A stretch of DNA of 60,271 nucleotides, from the NCBI GenBank assembly GCA_016711215.1, contig JADJTL010000008.1, positions 1 through 60,271 of the forward strand, in the 5' to 3' direction. The DNA comes from Pseudomonadota bacterium. GTDB taxonomy: Bacteria > Myxococcota_A > Polyangia > GCA-2747355. Below, in pieces: positions 41,635 through 51,183 of this stretch. The stretch's first letter is position 1. Each line of letters starts with the position of its first letter. The translations under genes were made by a program, and so were the position numbers. Below the pieces are notes generated by a model that was not told the origin of the DNA, did no database searches, and saw only the letters and a list, made by a program, of their open reading frames with translations.

Positions 41635-43188
41635 ATGAGCGATGCTTCAACCGTCAGTGCGGGTCGCGGTGTGGTCTACATTGGCCTCGCCAAAATCTAC
41701 TTCATCATCGCTGGCTACGCGATCTACTTCGCGCTGCCGCGGCTGCTGGGATCGCCGGTCGCCTGGGGCGAGTACCTTCTGGTGATCGGGCTGGTCTCGG
41801 TGATCAACAATGTGATCGTCACCGCGACGATCCAGGGCGTGAGCAAGTTCACGGCGCAGGGTGATGTCGCGGCCGATGCGGTGAAGCGCGCCGCCCTGCG
41901 GGTGCAGGTTGTGCTCGGGGGTGGGGCGGCGGTGGTCTTTGCCGCGGCGTCACCGTGGATAGCGGCCTGGGAGCGGGATCCTCAGCTGGCGCGCTGGTAC
42001 GCGCTCGCGGCCGGGATCATTCTTTGCTACGCGTTCTACGCGGTCTTCGTCGGCTCGCTCAACGGGCTCCGTCGCTTCGGCGAGCAGGCGGCGTTCGACG
42101 CGAGCTTCGCCACCTTGCGAGCTGCGCTGATCCTTATCGGGGCGGGCGCCGGCTTCGGCGTGACAGGGGCGGTGGGCGGCTTCGTGGCGGCGGCGGCGCT
42201 GATCCTTGTCGCGGCGCTGTGGCGCCTTGGTTTGCCTTCGCGCGGTCCGGAGGTCTTCCCGAGCGCGCGGCTGTGGCGCCTGATTATCGAGCTCTTCCTC
42301 TCGACCTTGGCGCTGAATCTGATCATGCGAGCCGATCTCTTGCTGCTCAAGCGCTCGGTGACCGGCCTGGCGGCGCGAGCACTCGGAAGCGCGGAGGCTA
42401 CGGCGGCGGCCTCGGCGGCTGCCGGCTACTACGGCAGCGCGCAGTCGCTGGCGTTCATTCCCTATCAGCTGATCCTCGCCGTCACCTTCGTCGTCTTTCC
42501 CTTGGTCTCGCGCTCGACCTTCGCCGCCGATCATGCGGCGACGCGCGGCTATATCCACCGCACGCTGCGCTTGTCGCTGATCTTCGTCGCGGGATTGGCG
42601 GCTGTCCTGATGGGTAACCCCGAGGCCGTGATCACCGTGCCCTATCCGGCGATCTACCGAGTTGGCGGGCCGGCGCTGCGTTGGTTGGCCGGGGGCATGG
42701 TCTGCTTCTCGTTGATCACGGTCAGCAACACGATCCTCAACGGTGCGGGGCACACGCGCGCAGTGATCGCCACGACGGCGCTCACCTTGCTGCTCGTCGT
42801 CGTCGCCAATGTCGTCGCTGTGCCACGAGCGGCCTCACCCGAGCACGCCCTTGGCGTGGCGGCGGCGGCCACGGCGCTGGCGATGGTTGCCGGCCTCGCG
42901 ATGAGCACGGCCTTGCTCAAGCGCGCGCTCGGGGCCGCGCTGCCGCTGGGCACGCTCGTGCGCGTAGGCCTGGCCTGGGGCCTGGCCGCGTCGGTCGGTG
43001 CGTGGTTGCCCGAGCGGTCGCGCTTGATCACGCTAGCCGAGTGCTCGCTGACGCTGCTGCTTTACGTCGGTGCGCTGGTGGTCGTCGGAGAGCTAGGCCG
43101 GGAGGATCTGACGCTGCTGCGGCGCCGCCGAGGCGACGCGCCGGCGCCAGCGCCGGCAGGGAGCGCCGAGCATGACGATGGACGCTGA
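41635..43188 (+). CDS. MOP-superfamily flippase (polysaccharide biosynthesis / Wzx-like)
   Basis: 517 aa with about 14 transmembrane helices. The N-terminal block GVVYIGLAKIYFIIAGYAIY and the second-half AYAIYFALPRLLG/VNIV-type pattern match lipid-linked oligosaccharide flippases. LNLIMRADLLLLKRSVTG in mid-protein and AADHAATRGYIHRTLRLSL are also typical. AGGAA sits about 8 bases before ATG 41635. It overlaps the next gene by 17 bases, forming an operon with the lipoprotein-like and TPR genes. It is divergent from the SRPBCC gene. Confidence 0.85.
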   Translation: MSDASTVSAGRGVVYIGLAKIYFIIAGYAIYFALPRLLGSPVAWGEYLLVIGLVSVINNVIVTATIQGVSKFTAQGDVAADAVKRAALRVQVVLGGGAAVVFAAASPWIAAWERDPQLARWYALAAGIILCYAFYAVFVGSLNGLRRFGEQAAFDASFATLRAALILIGAGAGFGVTGAVGGFVAAAALILVAALWRLGLPSRGPEVFPSARLWRLIIELFLSTLALNLIMRADLLLLKRSVTGLAARALGSAEATAAASAAAGYYGSAQSLAFIPYQLILAVTFVVFPLVSRSTFAADHAATRGYIHRTLRLSLIFVAGLAAVLMGNPEAVITVPYPAIYRVGGPALRWLAGGMVCFSLITVSNTILNGAGHTRAVIATTALTLLLVVVANVVAVPRAASPEHALGVAAAATALAMVAGLAMSTALLKRALGAALPLGTLVRVGLAWGLAASVGAWLPERSRLITLAECSLTLLLYVGALVVVGELGREDLTLLRRRRGDAPAPAPAGSAEHDDGR

Positions 43189-43699
43189 GGCGCCGGCCGC
43201 GCGGGTTCGCGGCCGGGCGGCGACGAAGCGCGGCAGCCCGCGGGAAGCGGCGCCAGAGCGTGGTGGCGTGGGCTGGCGGGGGCTTTGGGGCCGCTGCTGG
43301 CCGCTGCTCCTGCCGCTCGCCCTCCCCGTGATCCTGGCCTGCGGGGGAAATCGGCGCGCGCTCTTCGCGGAGTCCCTCGAGGCCTACCAGCACGCGCTGC
43401 GCTGGGGCGACGTCGGCGGACTGACCTCGTATCTCGGCCAGCAGGCGCGTCAGCGCTTGCTCGCGCGTGGGGCGGCCTGGCGGGAGCTGCGAGTCGTCGA
43501 GGCCACCGTGATGCGCGTCGATTGGCTGGGTTCAAGCGCGGCACGCGCCGTGGTCCAGCTCGAGTGGTATCCACTGCGCAGTGGCTCGCTTGGTGTGACG
43601 CTCCTCTCCCAGCGCTGGGCAGACGGCGCCGGCGGATGGCAGCTCACCGAGCAGCGCGTGATCGGGGGTGTCCCGTTGCCGGTCCTGACGCTTCCATGA
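43172..43699 (+). CDS. small exported protein or lipoprotein, function unknown
   Basis: 175 aa. After a basic N-terminal region, a hydrophobic segment (WPLLLPLALPVILACGGN) ends in a cysteine that could be a lipobox (ILAC). The remainder is a small alpha/beta domain (FAESLEAYQHALRWGDVGGLTSYL, VVEATVMRVDW, GGWQLTEQRV), resembling the NTF2-like folds common in small lipoproteins. No named family is recognised. It lies between the flippase (17-base overlap) and the TPR gene (ATGA overlap), so the three are probably translated together. Confidence 0.75.
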   Translation: MTMDAEAPAARVRGRAATKRGSPREAAPERGGVGWRGLWGRCWPLLLPLALPVILACGGNRRALFAESLEAYQHALRWGDVGGLTSYLGQQARQRLLARGAAWRELRVVEATVMRVDWLGSSAARAVVQLEWYPLRSGSLGVTLLSQRWADGAGGWQLTEQRVIGGVPLPVLTLP

Positions 43700-46600
43700 C
43701 CCGGGCCGCGCCGGACTTCGTCGTCGAGGCCGGACGGTTGCTCACCCTGCGGCGCGTGCCGCAGGCAATTGGCCGTTGTCGCCAGGGGCTGCTAGGCGCG
43801 CCCGAATGCGTCTCAGGCCGCCTGCTGCTGGCGAGCGCGCTCTTCGCCGCCGCGCAATACGACGAGGTGCTGGCCCAGCTCGAGGCGGTGGCGGCCTTCG
43901 ATGCCAAGCACCCGCTCTGCGAGTTGTTGCGGGGTGAAACGCTGCTCCACCTGGGGTCGCTGGCCCGCGCTGAGCAGGCGCTGCTGCGCGCGCGCTCGCT
44001 CGGTGCGCCCGAGCGCTCGGTCGAGGTACTCTCGCAGGCGCTCGCGGCGCAGCGCGAACGCCCGGTCGGGGAGCAGCGGCGGCCCGCGGGGGGCACCAGT
44101 AGCCCGCCGGAGGGAGCGGCCCCGAGGCCCGCCGGCGCCCCGGCCAAGCCCTCGGCCGACGGGGCGCCTACCGCCGAAATCGGCGCGCGCGCCCTGGTCG
44201 CGCTGCCGCTCGAGGACCTCGATGCGCTCCTCGACGCGCTTGACGGTTGGCGGGAGGCGCCGCAGCCAGTGCCCACTGGGGAGATCGAGACCCAGGAGGT
44301 CACGAGTGTAGAGCAGCCGACGGGCCTGCACGGCCTCCGGCCGGCCGCCCCCGCTGCCGAAGATGGCTGCACCGGATCGTCGCCTGCGGCGGCGGCGTCT
44401 GGCGCCGACTCATCGCAGTTCGACGCCGGGGATACGATACGGCAGCGCGCCCCGCTCGCCGTGCTGCCTACCGCTGTCGTTCCGGATGCAGCGAGGCACG
44501 CGGCAGCGCATGACCTGGCCTTTCAGCAGACGATGCGCGGCCCGCTGAAGCCGCCCCCCGCCGCGGGCGCTGGTGCGCCACGCGTGCTCGCGGAGGCGCC
44601 GCGCGCGCTGGCGCCCGTGGCCAGCACGGCCGCGGAGCTGAGCGCGCAGGAAATCGAAACCGTCTCGCGCCTGCTTGAGCCGCAGCGGGTCGCTGCGTCG
44701 CCACGCGCGGCTGCGGCCGCGGCGCGGCATGCGGAGGCGGGACCGATCGATCTGACGGATTCGGCGATCGAACTCGAGCTCGCTGAGGGGTCATCGGTCG
44801 AGTCTGCTGAGCAATGGTCGTCGCCGTTGGCCGCGGTCGACGCCGCCGACGGGGTGCCCGTCATGCTCCACGACGCCGAGATCTCCGTGGTGCTTCCAGC
44901 GCAGGTGGTGGACGTGGTGGCGACGGATGGGTTTGACCGTCCCTCGCTGGAGCATCGCTCGAGCCCTTCACTGCGAGGCGGCGCCGATCGAGCTGCAGTG
45001 CCCGAGGCACAGACCGGCGAGGGACTCGCCGCTGCGGCGCCTGAGCGGACGGAGGCCCTCGCGCGGAGCGCGCTGGTACCCTACTCGGATGACCTCTCGG
45101 CGTCCCAGCCGGTGCGGCGGGATGCCGGCTCGGCGGCTGCCGCTGCGCGCGTGGGCGCGCGCTCGGCAGGGCCTCGCTCGCCGGAGGGCTCGCAGGGCAG
45201 CGCGCGCTCGTGGGGCAGTCGTTCCGAGGAGGCCTCCGCTGGACCGCTTCGGGCATCGTCGCTCGGTCGCAGCGCGCCCGGGCGCCGCTTCCGGGCGCCC
45301 TCGGCGGCAATGGGGCGCCGATCGCTGCCAACGCTCTGGACCTTGATCGCCGGCGATCGATCAGCACAGCGCTGGGCGCTCGTGCTGATCGGCTGCATTG
45401 CCGTGGTCACCGTGGCCCTGCTCGTCGGCTTTCTGGTGCGCGGCTACCGACTGCGGCAGCTGAGCACCTTGCGCTGGCAGGCCGCGCGCTTGCGCCTCGA
45501 GCGCGGCAACCTGGGTGACTTCGCGGCGGCCGCGCAGCTGTTGGGGGCGGGGGCGGCCGGCGCTGGAGGCACTGCTCTCGCCCGGCACCTGCAGGCGCGT
45601 GTCGTCGCCGCCATCCCCGTCGAGTTCGGCGATCCGCTCGGGTCGGCGCGGACGCCGAGCGCCGGCGGCGCATGGGTCGACGACGAGCAGGCGGCGGCGG
45701 CAGTGTATGGCACGCTGGGTCGCGGACAGCTCGACCAAGCAGAGCAACTCGTCGCCCGCGCGCTGCGGTTATTTCCCGAGAGCAGCCTGCTGCTCTACCT
45801 GCATGGGCGGCTTGCGCTTGTGCGGGGCGAGCCGGATCGTGCACAGCAGTGGCTGCAGCAGGCGGCACAGCGCGCGCCGCGGGACCTGCTGATCGCGGCT
45901 GCCCTGGGCGACGCGCTTCGTCAGCGCGGCGAGGCGAGCCTCGCGCTCCAGCACTACCAGAGGACCCTTCAGCTCAATCCTGAGCACGTGGCCAGCGCCC
46001 TGGGTCGTGCGCGTTGTCTGCTCGAACTCGACCGCCTGGCAGACGCCGCACGTCAGCTGCGCGTCGTGCTGCACGGTGAGCTGCGACGCGCGGCCGCGCG
46101 CGGCCAGCACGCTTGGGCCTACTTGCTGCTGGGCACCCTGCACCGGAAGGCGCGTGACCCCGACGAAGCGCGCCGCGACCTCCAGCAGGCGCGCGCCCTG
46201 GCGCCGGCCAGCGACCCGGTGTTCCTGGAGGCGTTGGCGTGGGCGCTGCTTGGCGTCGATCGCGTCGGTGAGGCTGAGACGGCCGCGGCCGCCGCCGCCA
46301 CGCTCATGCCGGGGCGGCCAAGCGTCGCGCTCTTGAGCGCCACGGTCTTCCTGCGCGAGGGCCGCCTTCACGAGGCAGGGGAACAGGCCCAGCGCGCCAG
46401 TGCGCTCGACGAAGCAGCGCTGGTGAACGCAGAGATCGAGCTGGGCCTCGGCCGCGTCGAACAAGCGGCGCGCCAGCTGCAGTCGCGACCCGTGGTCGCT
46501 AGCTCGGCCGCGGGGCAGCTGCTGGCGGCGCGCGTGGGCGCGGCGCGCGGCGAGGTCGAGGATGCCCTGGCCGTCGCGCGCGAGCTGGCCGCGGACCGTC

Positions 46601-47691
46601 CCAACCAGGTCCAGGCGTTGACCGTGGTCGGCCGGCTGCTGCTCGGGGAGGGGCGTTTGGCTGAGGCGCGCCACGCGCTCGAGCAGGCCCTGCGCCACGA
46701 CGCCGACGCGCTGGAGCCGCGCCTCGCCCTGGTCGAGGTGATGCTCGGTGAGCACGCGATCGTCGCCGCGCGCGATGAGCTCGTGCGCCTGGTGCGCGCC
46801 TACCCATGGTCGACGATCGCGACCAAGCGGCTGGCAGAGCTGGATCTCGGGCGAAATGATCTGCTCCCAGCGCGAAAGGCCGCCGAGGCGCTGCTGCAGC
46901 GGGTGCCGAAAGACGACGAGGCGCAGCTCCTGCTGGTGCGCGTGCGCGTCGCCGGGTACGAGTTCGAGGCGGCAGAGCAGCAGCTGCTCAAGGTGGACCG
47001 TGGCGCAGCGGGGCAGCGGGACCTGGCTGTCGGGCGCTTGGCGTTGGCGGCCGATGACGGGCGCCGAGCGGTGGCCCATCTGCTGGCGGCGCTGCGCGTC
47101 TTGCCGCACGAGAGCACGGCCTGGTCGTTGCTCGTGCAGGCCTACCTCGCGGTGGATCGTCCCGACCGCGCCCGCAAGGCCTGGCAAAGCATGTTGCGAC
47201 GCTTTCCGCGCGCGTGGCGCACCTATGAGACGCAGGGCCGTCTCGAGCTGAGCGCAGCGCGCCCGCACGCGGCGGTGCAGGCGCTGCGACAGGCCATCGC
47301 GCTGGCGGCGAATCAGGTGCGATTCCCGGCCGAGGAGGCAGGCAGCGAGGTGCTGCTCGCGGTGGCGCTGCAGGATGCAGGTGACGCGCGGCAGGCGCTC
47401 GAGGCGCTCAGTCGCGCCGAGACCGCGTGCCCTCTTTGTCCCGAGCCGCCCTTTCGCCGCGGCCTCGCCCTGCAGGAGCTGCGCCGGCAGCGCGAGGCCG
47501 TTGGGGCGTTGGTGCGGGCGGTGCGGCTCAGCCCGCGAATGCCGCAGGTGTATTACGCGCTGGGCAAGCTCTACCAAGGCCTCGGTCGCCGCGCGGAGGC
47601 CCTGCGCATGTACCGGCAATACCTGGAGCTCGGGCCACCGGAGGAGCTGGCCGACGATGTGCGGCGCGCGCTGGCCGAGCTGCAACGCTGA
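43696..47691 (+). CDS. giant TPR-repeat protein with a central transmembrane helix
   Basis: 1331 aa. Residues about 5-115 form TPR-like helices (LLTLRRVPQAIGRCRQGLL, YDEVLAQLEAVAAF). From about 120 to 550 the chain is Ala/Pro/Glu-rich and probably disordered. One helix (ALVLIGCIAVVTVALLVGFL, about 558-580) crosses the membrane. The remaining 750 residues are continuous TPR repeats (LDQAEQLVARALRLFPESSL, RQREAVGALVRAVRLSPRMP), presumably outside. The start ATG 43696 overlaps the preceding stop; upstream in-frame codons are shadow sequence. The closing operon position after a flippase suggests an assembly scaffold for an envelope structure. Confidence 0.85.
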   Translation: MTRAAPDFVVEAGRLLTLRRVPQAIGRCRQGLLGAPECVSGRLLLASALFAAAQYDEVLAQLEAVAAFDAKHPLCELLRGETLLHLGSLARAEQALLRARSLGAPERSVEVLSQALAAQRERPVGEQRRPAGGTSSPPEGAAPRPAGAPAKPSADGAPTAEIGARALVALPLEDLDALLDALDGWREAPQPVPTGEIETQEVTSVEQPTGLHGLRPAAPAAEDGCTGSSPAAAASGADSSQFDAGDTIRQRAPLAVLPTAVVPDAARHAAAHDLAFQQTMRGPLKPPPAAGAGAPRVLAEAPRALAPVASTAAELSAQEIETVSRLLEPQRVAASPRAAAAAARHAEAGPIDLTDSAIELELAEGSSVESAEQWSSPLAAVDAADGVPVMLHDAEISVVLPAQVVDVVATDGFDRPSLEHRSSPSLRGGADRAAVPEAQTGEGLAAAAPERTEALARSALVPYSDDLSASQPVRRDAGSAAAAARVGARSAGPRSPEGSQGSARSWGSRSEEASAGPLRASSLGRSAPGRRFRAPSAAMGRRSLPTLWTLIAGDRSAQRWALVLIGCIAVVTVALLVGFLVRGYRLRQLSTLRWQAARLRLERGNLGDFAAAAQLLGAGAAGAGGTALARHLQARVVAAIPVEFGDPLGSARTPSAGGAWVDDEQAAAAVYGTLGRGQLDQAEQLVARALRLFPESSLLLYLHGRLALVRGEPDRAQQWLQQAAQRAPRDLLIAAALGDALRQRGEASLALQHYQRTLQLNPEHVASALGRARCLLELDRLADAARQLRVVLHGELRRAAARGQHAWAYLLLGTLHRKARDPDEARRDLQQARALAPASDPVFLEALAWALLGVDRVGEAETAAAAAATLMPGRPSVALLSATVFLREGRLHEAGEQAQRASALDEAALVNAEIELGLGRVEQAARQLQSRPVVASSAAGQLLAARVGAARGEVEDALAVARELAADRPNQVQALTVVGRLLLGEGRLAEARHALEQALRHDADALEPRLALVEVMLGEHAIVAARDELVRLVRAYPWSTIATKRLAELDLGRNDLLPARKAAEALLQRVPKDDEAQLLLVRVRVAGYEFEAAEQQLLKVDRGAAGQRDLAVGRLALAADDGRRAVAHLLAALRVLPHESTAWSLLVQAYLAVDRPDRARKAWQSMLRRFPRAWRTYETQGRLELSAARPHAAVQALRQAIALAANQVRFPAEEAGSEVLLAVALQDAGDARQALEALSRAETACPLCPEPPFRRGLALQELRRQREAVGALVRAVRLSPRMPQVYYALGKLYQGLGRRAEALRMYRQYLELGPPEELADDVRRALAELQR

Positions 47692-47738
47692 GGTGCCGCG
47701 CGCGCTGGCCGCCGCGGCGCAGTGCCGGCCGCGCCTGC

Positions 47739-49007
47739 TCAGCTGAAGCGGAAGCCCTTGGGGACGACGACGATCCCTTCGTCGCTGACGTGGAGTCCGC
47801 GGCGCCGGTCGCTCTCGAGGTCGTAACCGATCATCGTGCGTGCCGGGATCTCGACGTGCTTGTCGACGATCGTGCGCCGCACGCGGCAGTGCCGACCGAC
47901 ATGGACGTCGTCCATCAGCACCGACTGCTCAACGTGCGCGAAGCTGTTGATACGCACGCCGGGAAAGAGAATCGTTCGGTCGATCCGACCGCCGCTGATG
48001 ATACAGCCGGGCGAGACCAGCGAATCCGTGGCGATGCCCATGCGCTCGCTGCTCTCGTCGGCGAAGACGAACTTGGCGGGCGGTCCCGGGCGCGCGGTCG
48101 AGTGGATCGGCCAGCGCCGGTTGTAGAGGTTGAGCACGGGCTTGATGGCGACCAGATCGGCGTTGGCCTGGCAATACGACTCGAGCGTGCCGACGTCCTT
48201 CCAGTAGCCGCGCTCATCCTCCTCGACGCCGGGGATCGCGTTGTCGAGGAAGTTGTAGACGTAGGTGCGGGCGCGCGGAAAGAGCATCGGCACGATATCG
48301 CGGCCGAAGTCGTGGGCCGAGTCCTCGCGCGCCGCATCCTCCTCGAGCGCCGTGCGTAGCACCCCCGGGCTGAAGATGTAGTTGCCCATCGACACGAGGG
48401 CCCAGTCGGGACGGCCGGGAATCGGCTTGGGATGGGCGGGCTTCTCGGCGAAGCCACACATTCGCCAGTCCTCGTCGATCTCGATCACGCCAAAGGCGTG
48501 GGCCTCGCTGACTCGCATCGGCACCGCCGCGATGGTCAGGTCGGCCTGCTTGGCCAGGTGAAAGCCGAGCATCTGGCGCACGTCCATGCGGTAGATGTGG
48601 TCGCCGCCAAAGACGCAGACGAAATCTGGCGCCTCCTCGGCGACGACGTTGAAGCTCTGGTAGAGGGCGTCGGCCGAGCCCTTGAACCAATCCTTGCCCA
48701 ACCGCTGCTGCGCCGGCACCGGCTCGACGTAGTGATCGACCATCGCCGACAGCCGCCAGCCGCGAGAGATATGGCTCAGCAGCGAGTCGCTCTTGTACTG
48801 CGTCAGCACCTTGATGCGGTGGATGCCGGAGTTGACGAAGTTGCTCAGGACGAAGTCGATGATGCGAAAGCTGCCGCCAAAGGGCACCGCGGGCTTGGCG
48901 CGGTGCGCGGTCAGCGGCAGTAGCCGCGTGCCCTCGCCGCCGGCCAGCACCACCGCCAGCACGTTGGGCTGAGGGCCCATGTCGTAGCCAAAATGCGTAT
49001 CAGGCAT
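47739..49007 (-). CDS. glgC: glucose-1-phosphate adenylyltransferase (ADP-glucose pyrophosphorylase)
   Basis: 422-aa enzyme making ADP-glucose, the committed step of glycogen synthesis. The nucleotide-binding start VLAGGEGTRLLPLTAHRAKP, VFGGDHIYRMD, GFAEKPAHP and GYWKDVGTLESY are all present, with a left-handed beta-helix C-terminus (SPGCIISGGRIDRTILFPGV). AAAGGAG precedes ATG 49007. It lies 27 bases downstream of a Ser/Thr kinase gene on the same strand, likely one operon. Confidence 0.97.
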   Translation of the reverse strand: MPDTHFGYDMGPQPNVLAVVLAGGEGTRLLPLTAHRAKPAVPFGGSFRIIDFVLSNFVNSGIHRIKVLTQYKSDSLLSHISRGWRLSAMVDHYVEPVPAQQRLGKDWFKGSADALYQSFNVVAEEAPDFVCVFGGDHIYRMDVRQMLGFHLAKQADLTIAAVPMRVSEAHAFGVIEIDEDWRMCGFAEKPAHPKPIPGRPDWALVSMGNYIFSPGVLRTALEEDAAREDSAHDFGRDIVPMLFPRARTYVYNFLDNAIPGVEEDERGYWKDVGTLESYCQANADLVAIKPVLNLYNRRWPIHSTARPGPPAKFVFADESSERMGIATDSLVSPGCIISGGRIDRTILFPGVRINSFAHVEQSVLMDDVHVGRHCRVRRTIVDKHVEIPARTMIGYDLESDRRRGLHVSDEGIVVVPKGFRFS

Positions 49008-49034
49008 CGTTCGCGACTCCTTTGACCAAGGCAG

Positions 49035-50405
49035 CTACCCGGCCCCGTGCCCCAGGACCCCGAGCCAGCGCAGCAGGTAGGTCGTCAGGGCGCCGAGCGC
49101 GGCAAAAACCAGCACCGCGACGGCGACGCGGCGCCAGGGCCCGGGCAGTGGCTGGGGTGGTTGCGACGCGGCGTCCGCTGTCCCCTCGAGCGCCTGCTCG
49201 AGCGAGAAGACCTCGGGCAGCGCGTCGTCGCCTGAGGCGAGCGGCGTGGAGCTCGGGGGAACGCTGCCGAGCGCGCCGAACTCGTTCGTCCAACCGCGCG
49301 GGTCGACGAAATCGCGGGGCATCAGCGCGGCGCTCTCGTTGGCGAGATCGTCGGGCGACAGGGGTCGCGCGCCCATCGCATCTGCGCCCACGCTCTCCAG
49401 CGACGTGAACTTCGCGATCTCGTCGCGGATGAGATTGTTGATCACGCCGCGCGTGCGCGTGTCCTGGCTCGTCGTCTGACGTGGCTGGTCGCCGCGGCAG
49501 CGCCGCACCAGCTTGGCGATGTCCTGGCTGGTGACCTTCAGACCGTGCTGGAAGAGCAGCTGGGCCAGCGCATCATGCATCTCGTTGGCGCTTTGGTAGC
49601 GGGCCTCGCGGTCGCGCGCGAGGGCGCGCTGGGCCACGACGTCGAGCTCCTCGGGGATGCGCGGGTCGAGCTGCAGCAGCGACGGCACATAGGCTCGTCG
49701 GACCAGCTCGACCGTCTGGTAGTCGGACTCACCGAAGAACAACCGGCGGCCCGTCAGCAGCTCGAAGAGGATGATGCCCGCGGCGAAGATGTCGGCGCGG
49801 TGATCGACCTCGATGCCGCTGGCCGCCTCCGGCGAGAGGTAGGAGAACTTGCCCTTTACCACGCCGGGGTCCGTTTGCTCGACCTGGCTCGCCGCCTTGG
49901 CGAGGCCGAAGTCGACGAGCTTCACCTCGCCGTTACGCGAGAGGAGGATGTTGGGCGGGCTGACGTCGCGGTGGACGATGTTCAGCGGACGGCCGTCCTC
50001 CGGGCTCAGCATCTCGTGGGCATAGGCCAGGCCCTTGCAGATCTCCATCGTGATGAAGATCGCCTCGGCCATGCGAATCGGGCGATTGCGCTCGCGCAGG
50101 GTGCGCCCGAAGACGCGCAGATTGACGCCCTCGACGTACTCCATCACGAGGAAGTAGGTGCTGCCGGCGCGGCCGATGTCGAAGACGTGGACGATGTTGG
50201 CGTGATCGAGGTGCAGGCTGAGCCGCGCCTCGTCGAGGAACATCGCGACGAATTTCTCGTTCTTGGTGAGGTGCGGAAGGATGCGCTTGATCGCAACCTT
50301 CTTCTTCATGCCCTGAATCAGCTCGGCTTCGGCACGATAGATCTCGGCCATGCCGCCGCTGTCGAGCTTGTCGATGATGCGGTATTTCTGTTCCAGGGCA
50401 GCCAT
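49035..50405 (-). CDS. Ser/Thr protein kinase with C-terminal membrane anchor
   Basis: 456-aa Hanks-type kinase. The Gly-rich loop is DSGGMAEIY and the ATP lysine is Lys40 (VAIKRI). The catalytic loop is HRDVSPPNILL (Asp147), the DFG is at 165-167, and GKFSYLSPE lies in the activation segment. All key residues are intact. An Asp/Pro-rich juxtamembrane region of about 130 residues leads to one helix near the C-terminus (VAVAVLVFAALGALTTYLL) with only a short tail outside, so there is no sensor domain. It precedes glgC in the same transcription unit, making glycogen metabolism a candidate target. Confidence 0.95.
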   Translation of the reverse strand: MAALEQKYRIIDKLDSGGMAEIYRAEAELIQGMKKKVAIKRILPHLTKNEKFVAMFLDEARLSLHLDHANIVHVFDIGRAGSTYFLVMEYVEGVNLRVFGRTLRERNRPIRMAEAIFITMEICKGLAYAHEMLSPEDGRPLNIVHRDVSPPNILLSRNGEVKLVDFGLAKAASQVEQTDPGVVKGKFSYLSPEAASGIEVDHRADIFAAGIILFELLTGRRLFFGESDYQTVELVRRAYVPSLLQLDPRIPEELDVVAQRALARDREARYQSANEMHDALAQLLFQHGLKVTSQDIAKLVRRCRGDQPRQTTSQDTRTRGVINNLIRDEIAKFTSLESVGADAMGARPLSPDDLANESAALMPRDFVDPRGWTNEFGALGSVPPSSTPLASGDDALPEVFSLEQALEGTADAASQPPQPLPGPWRRVAVAVLVFAALGALTTYLLRWLGVLGHGAG

Positions 50406-50730
50406 GCTCAGAAGTGGTGGCGAAACCCGCTGTGCAGCCCGACCGCTGCATCGCGTTCAGGCTCCCGCGCCCACGCTCCGTCCCCAACCCGCGGGTGCCA
50501 CTCGGCAGTTCACGGTGCACCGTCGCCGAATCGCTCGCCACGGCCTCAAGACAGGGCTCCCAGCTGGTTCGGTCGCAGGACTCCCCAGGGGGGCAAGGCC
50601 TGATCATAGACCACTTCAGACGGGGCACCAAGGAACGTGCCGCGCGGCACGGCCGGTCCTCAGCTTGCCGACACGGCGAGCGCGCCGGCCGCAGGGCAGG
50701 GCGATACGCTGGAGGGGGCCAGGTGGGCGC
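50406..50730. other. non-coding region between kinase and DksA-like genes
   Basis: Nothing gene-like is seen on either strand. It contains a perfect 14-base palindrome GTGCCGCGCGGCAC (50637-50650) about 80 bases from the end of the DksA-like gene, which could form a short hairpin. The left part must carry the kinase-glgC promoter, but no clear -35/-10 pair was found. Confidence 0.55.
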
Positions 50731-51159
50731 TCAGGACTCCGGCCAGTCGTCGCCGCCGCCGCCGGGACCAGCGGCGGACGAGGCGTCCTCGGTGGAGGCG
50801 GACCGACGCTCGTCCTCCTCACTGCGCTCCTTGCAGTCGATGCAGAGCGTGGTGACGGGGCGCACGAGCAGGCGGCGGAAGGCGATCGCTCCACCGCACA
50901 TCTCACACTCGTCGACGATGCCCTCGGCCAGTCGGCCGAGCGCTTCGCGTATTTTGTTCAGCAGCTTCTGCTCCCGATCGCGCAGCCGCAAAGCGGTCGA
51001 GACCAACTCCTCGGTGTTGGATTGGTCAATCGAGTCGCGGCCCCCGTCGGTCGGACCCTCTCGCGTCAACTCGAGCGCGCTCTGCGCGCTCTGCAGCACC
51101 CGGCGCTCAGCAGTGACGAGCACTTCTTTCAGCTGCGCGGTTTGTTGATCGTTGAGCAT
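50731..51159 (-). CDS. DksA/TraR-type zinc-finger protein
   Basis: 142-aa coiled-coil protein with a C-terminal zinc finger (C85, C88, C106, C109: CEMC and CIDC). Between two long helices lies DSIDQSN (42-48), whose two aspartates match the acidic tip DxxDxA of DksA, though Ser replaces the Ala. Such proteins enter the RNA polymerase secondary channel and tune transcription. A Gly/Asp-rich tail follows the finger. ATG 51159 starts the first helix directly, while upstream in-frame codons look non-coding. It is monocistronic. Confidence 0.87.
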   Translation of the reverse strand: MLNDQQTAQLKEVLVTAERRVLQSAQSALELTREGPTDGGRDSIDQSNTEELVSTALRLRDREQKLLNKIREALGRLAEGIVDECEMCGGAIAFRRLLVRPVTTLCIDCKERSEEDERRSASTEDASSAAGPGGGGDDWPES

Positions 51160-51183
51160 CGTCGCCGATGGTAGGCGCGCGCG

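Noticed and set aside
45769..47685. 638-codon minus-strand open frame opposite the TPR gene
   Set aside because: It is the reverse shadow of regular TPR codons. The TPR repeats on the plus strand explain the sequence fully.
47692..47738. GC-rich dyad between the TPR gene and glgC as a bidirectional terminator
   Set aside because: Arms pair only imperfectly and no T-run is present on either strand.
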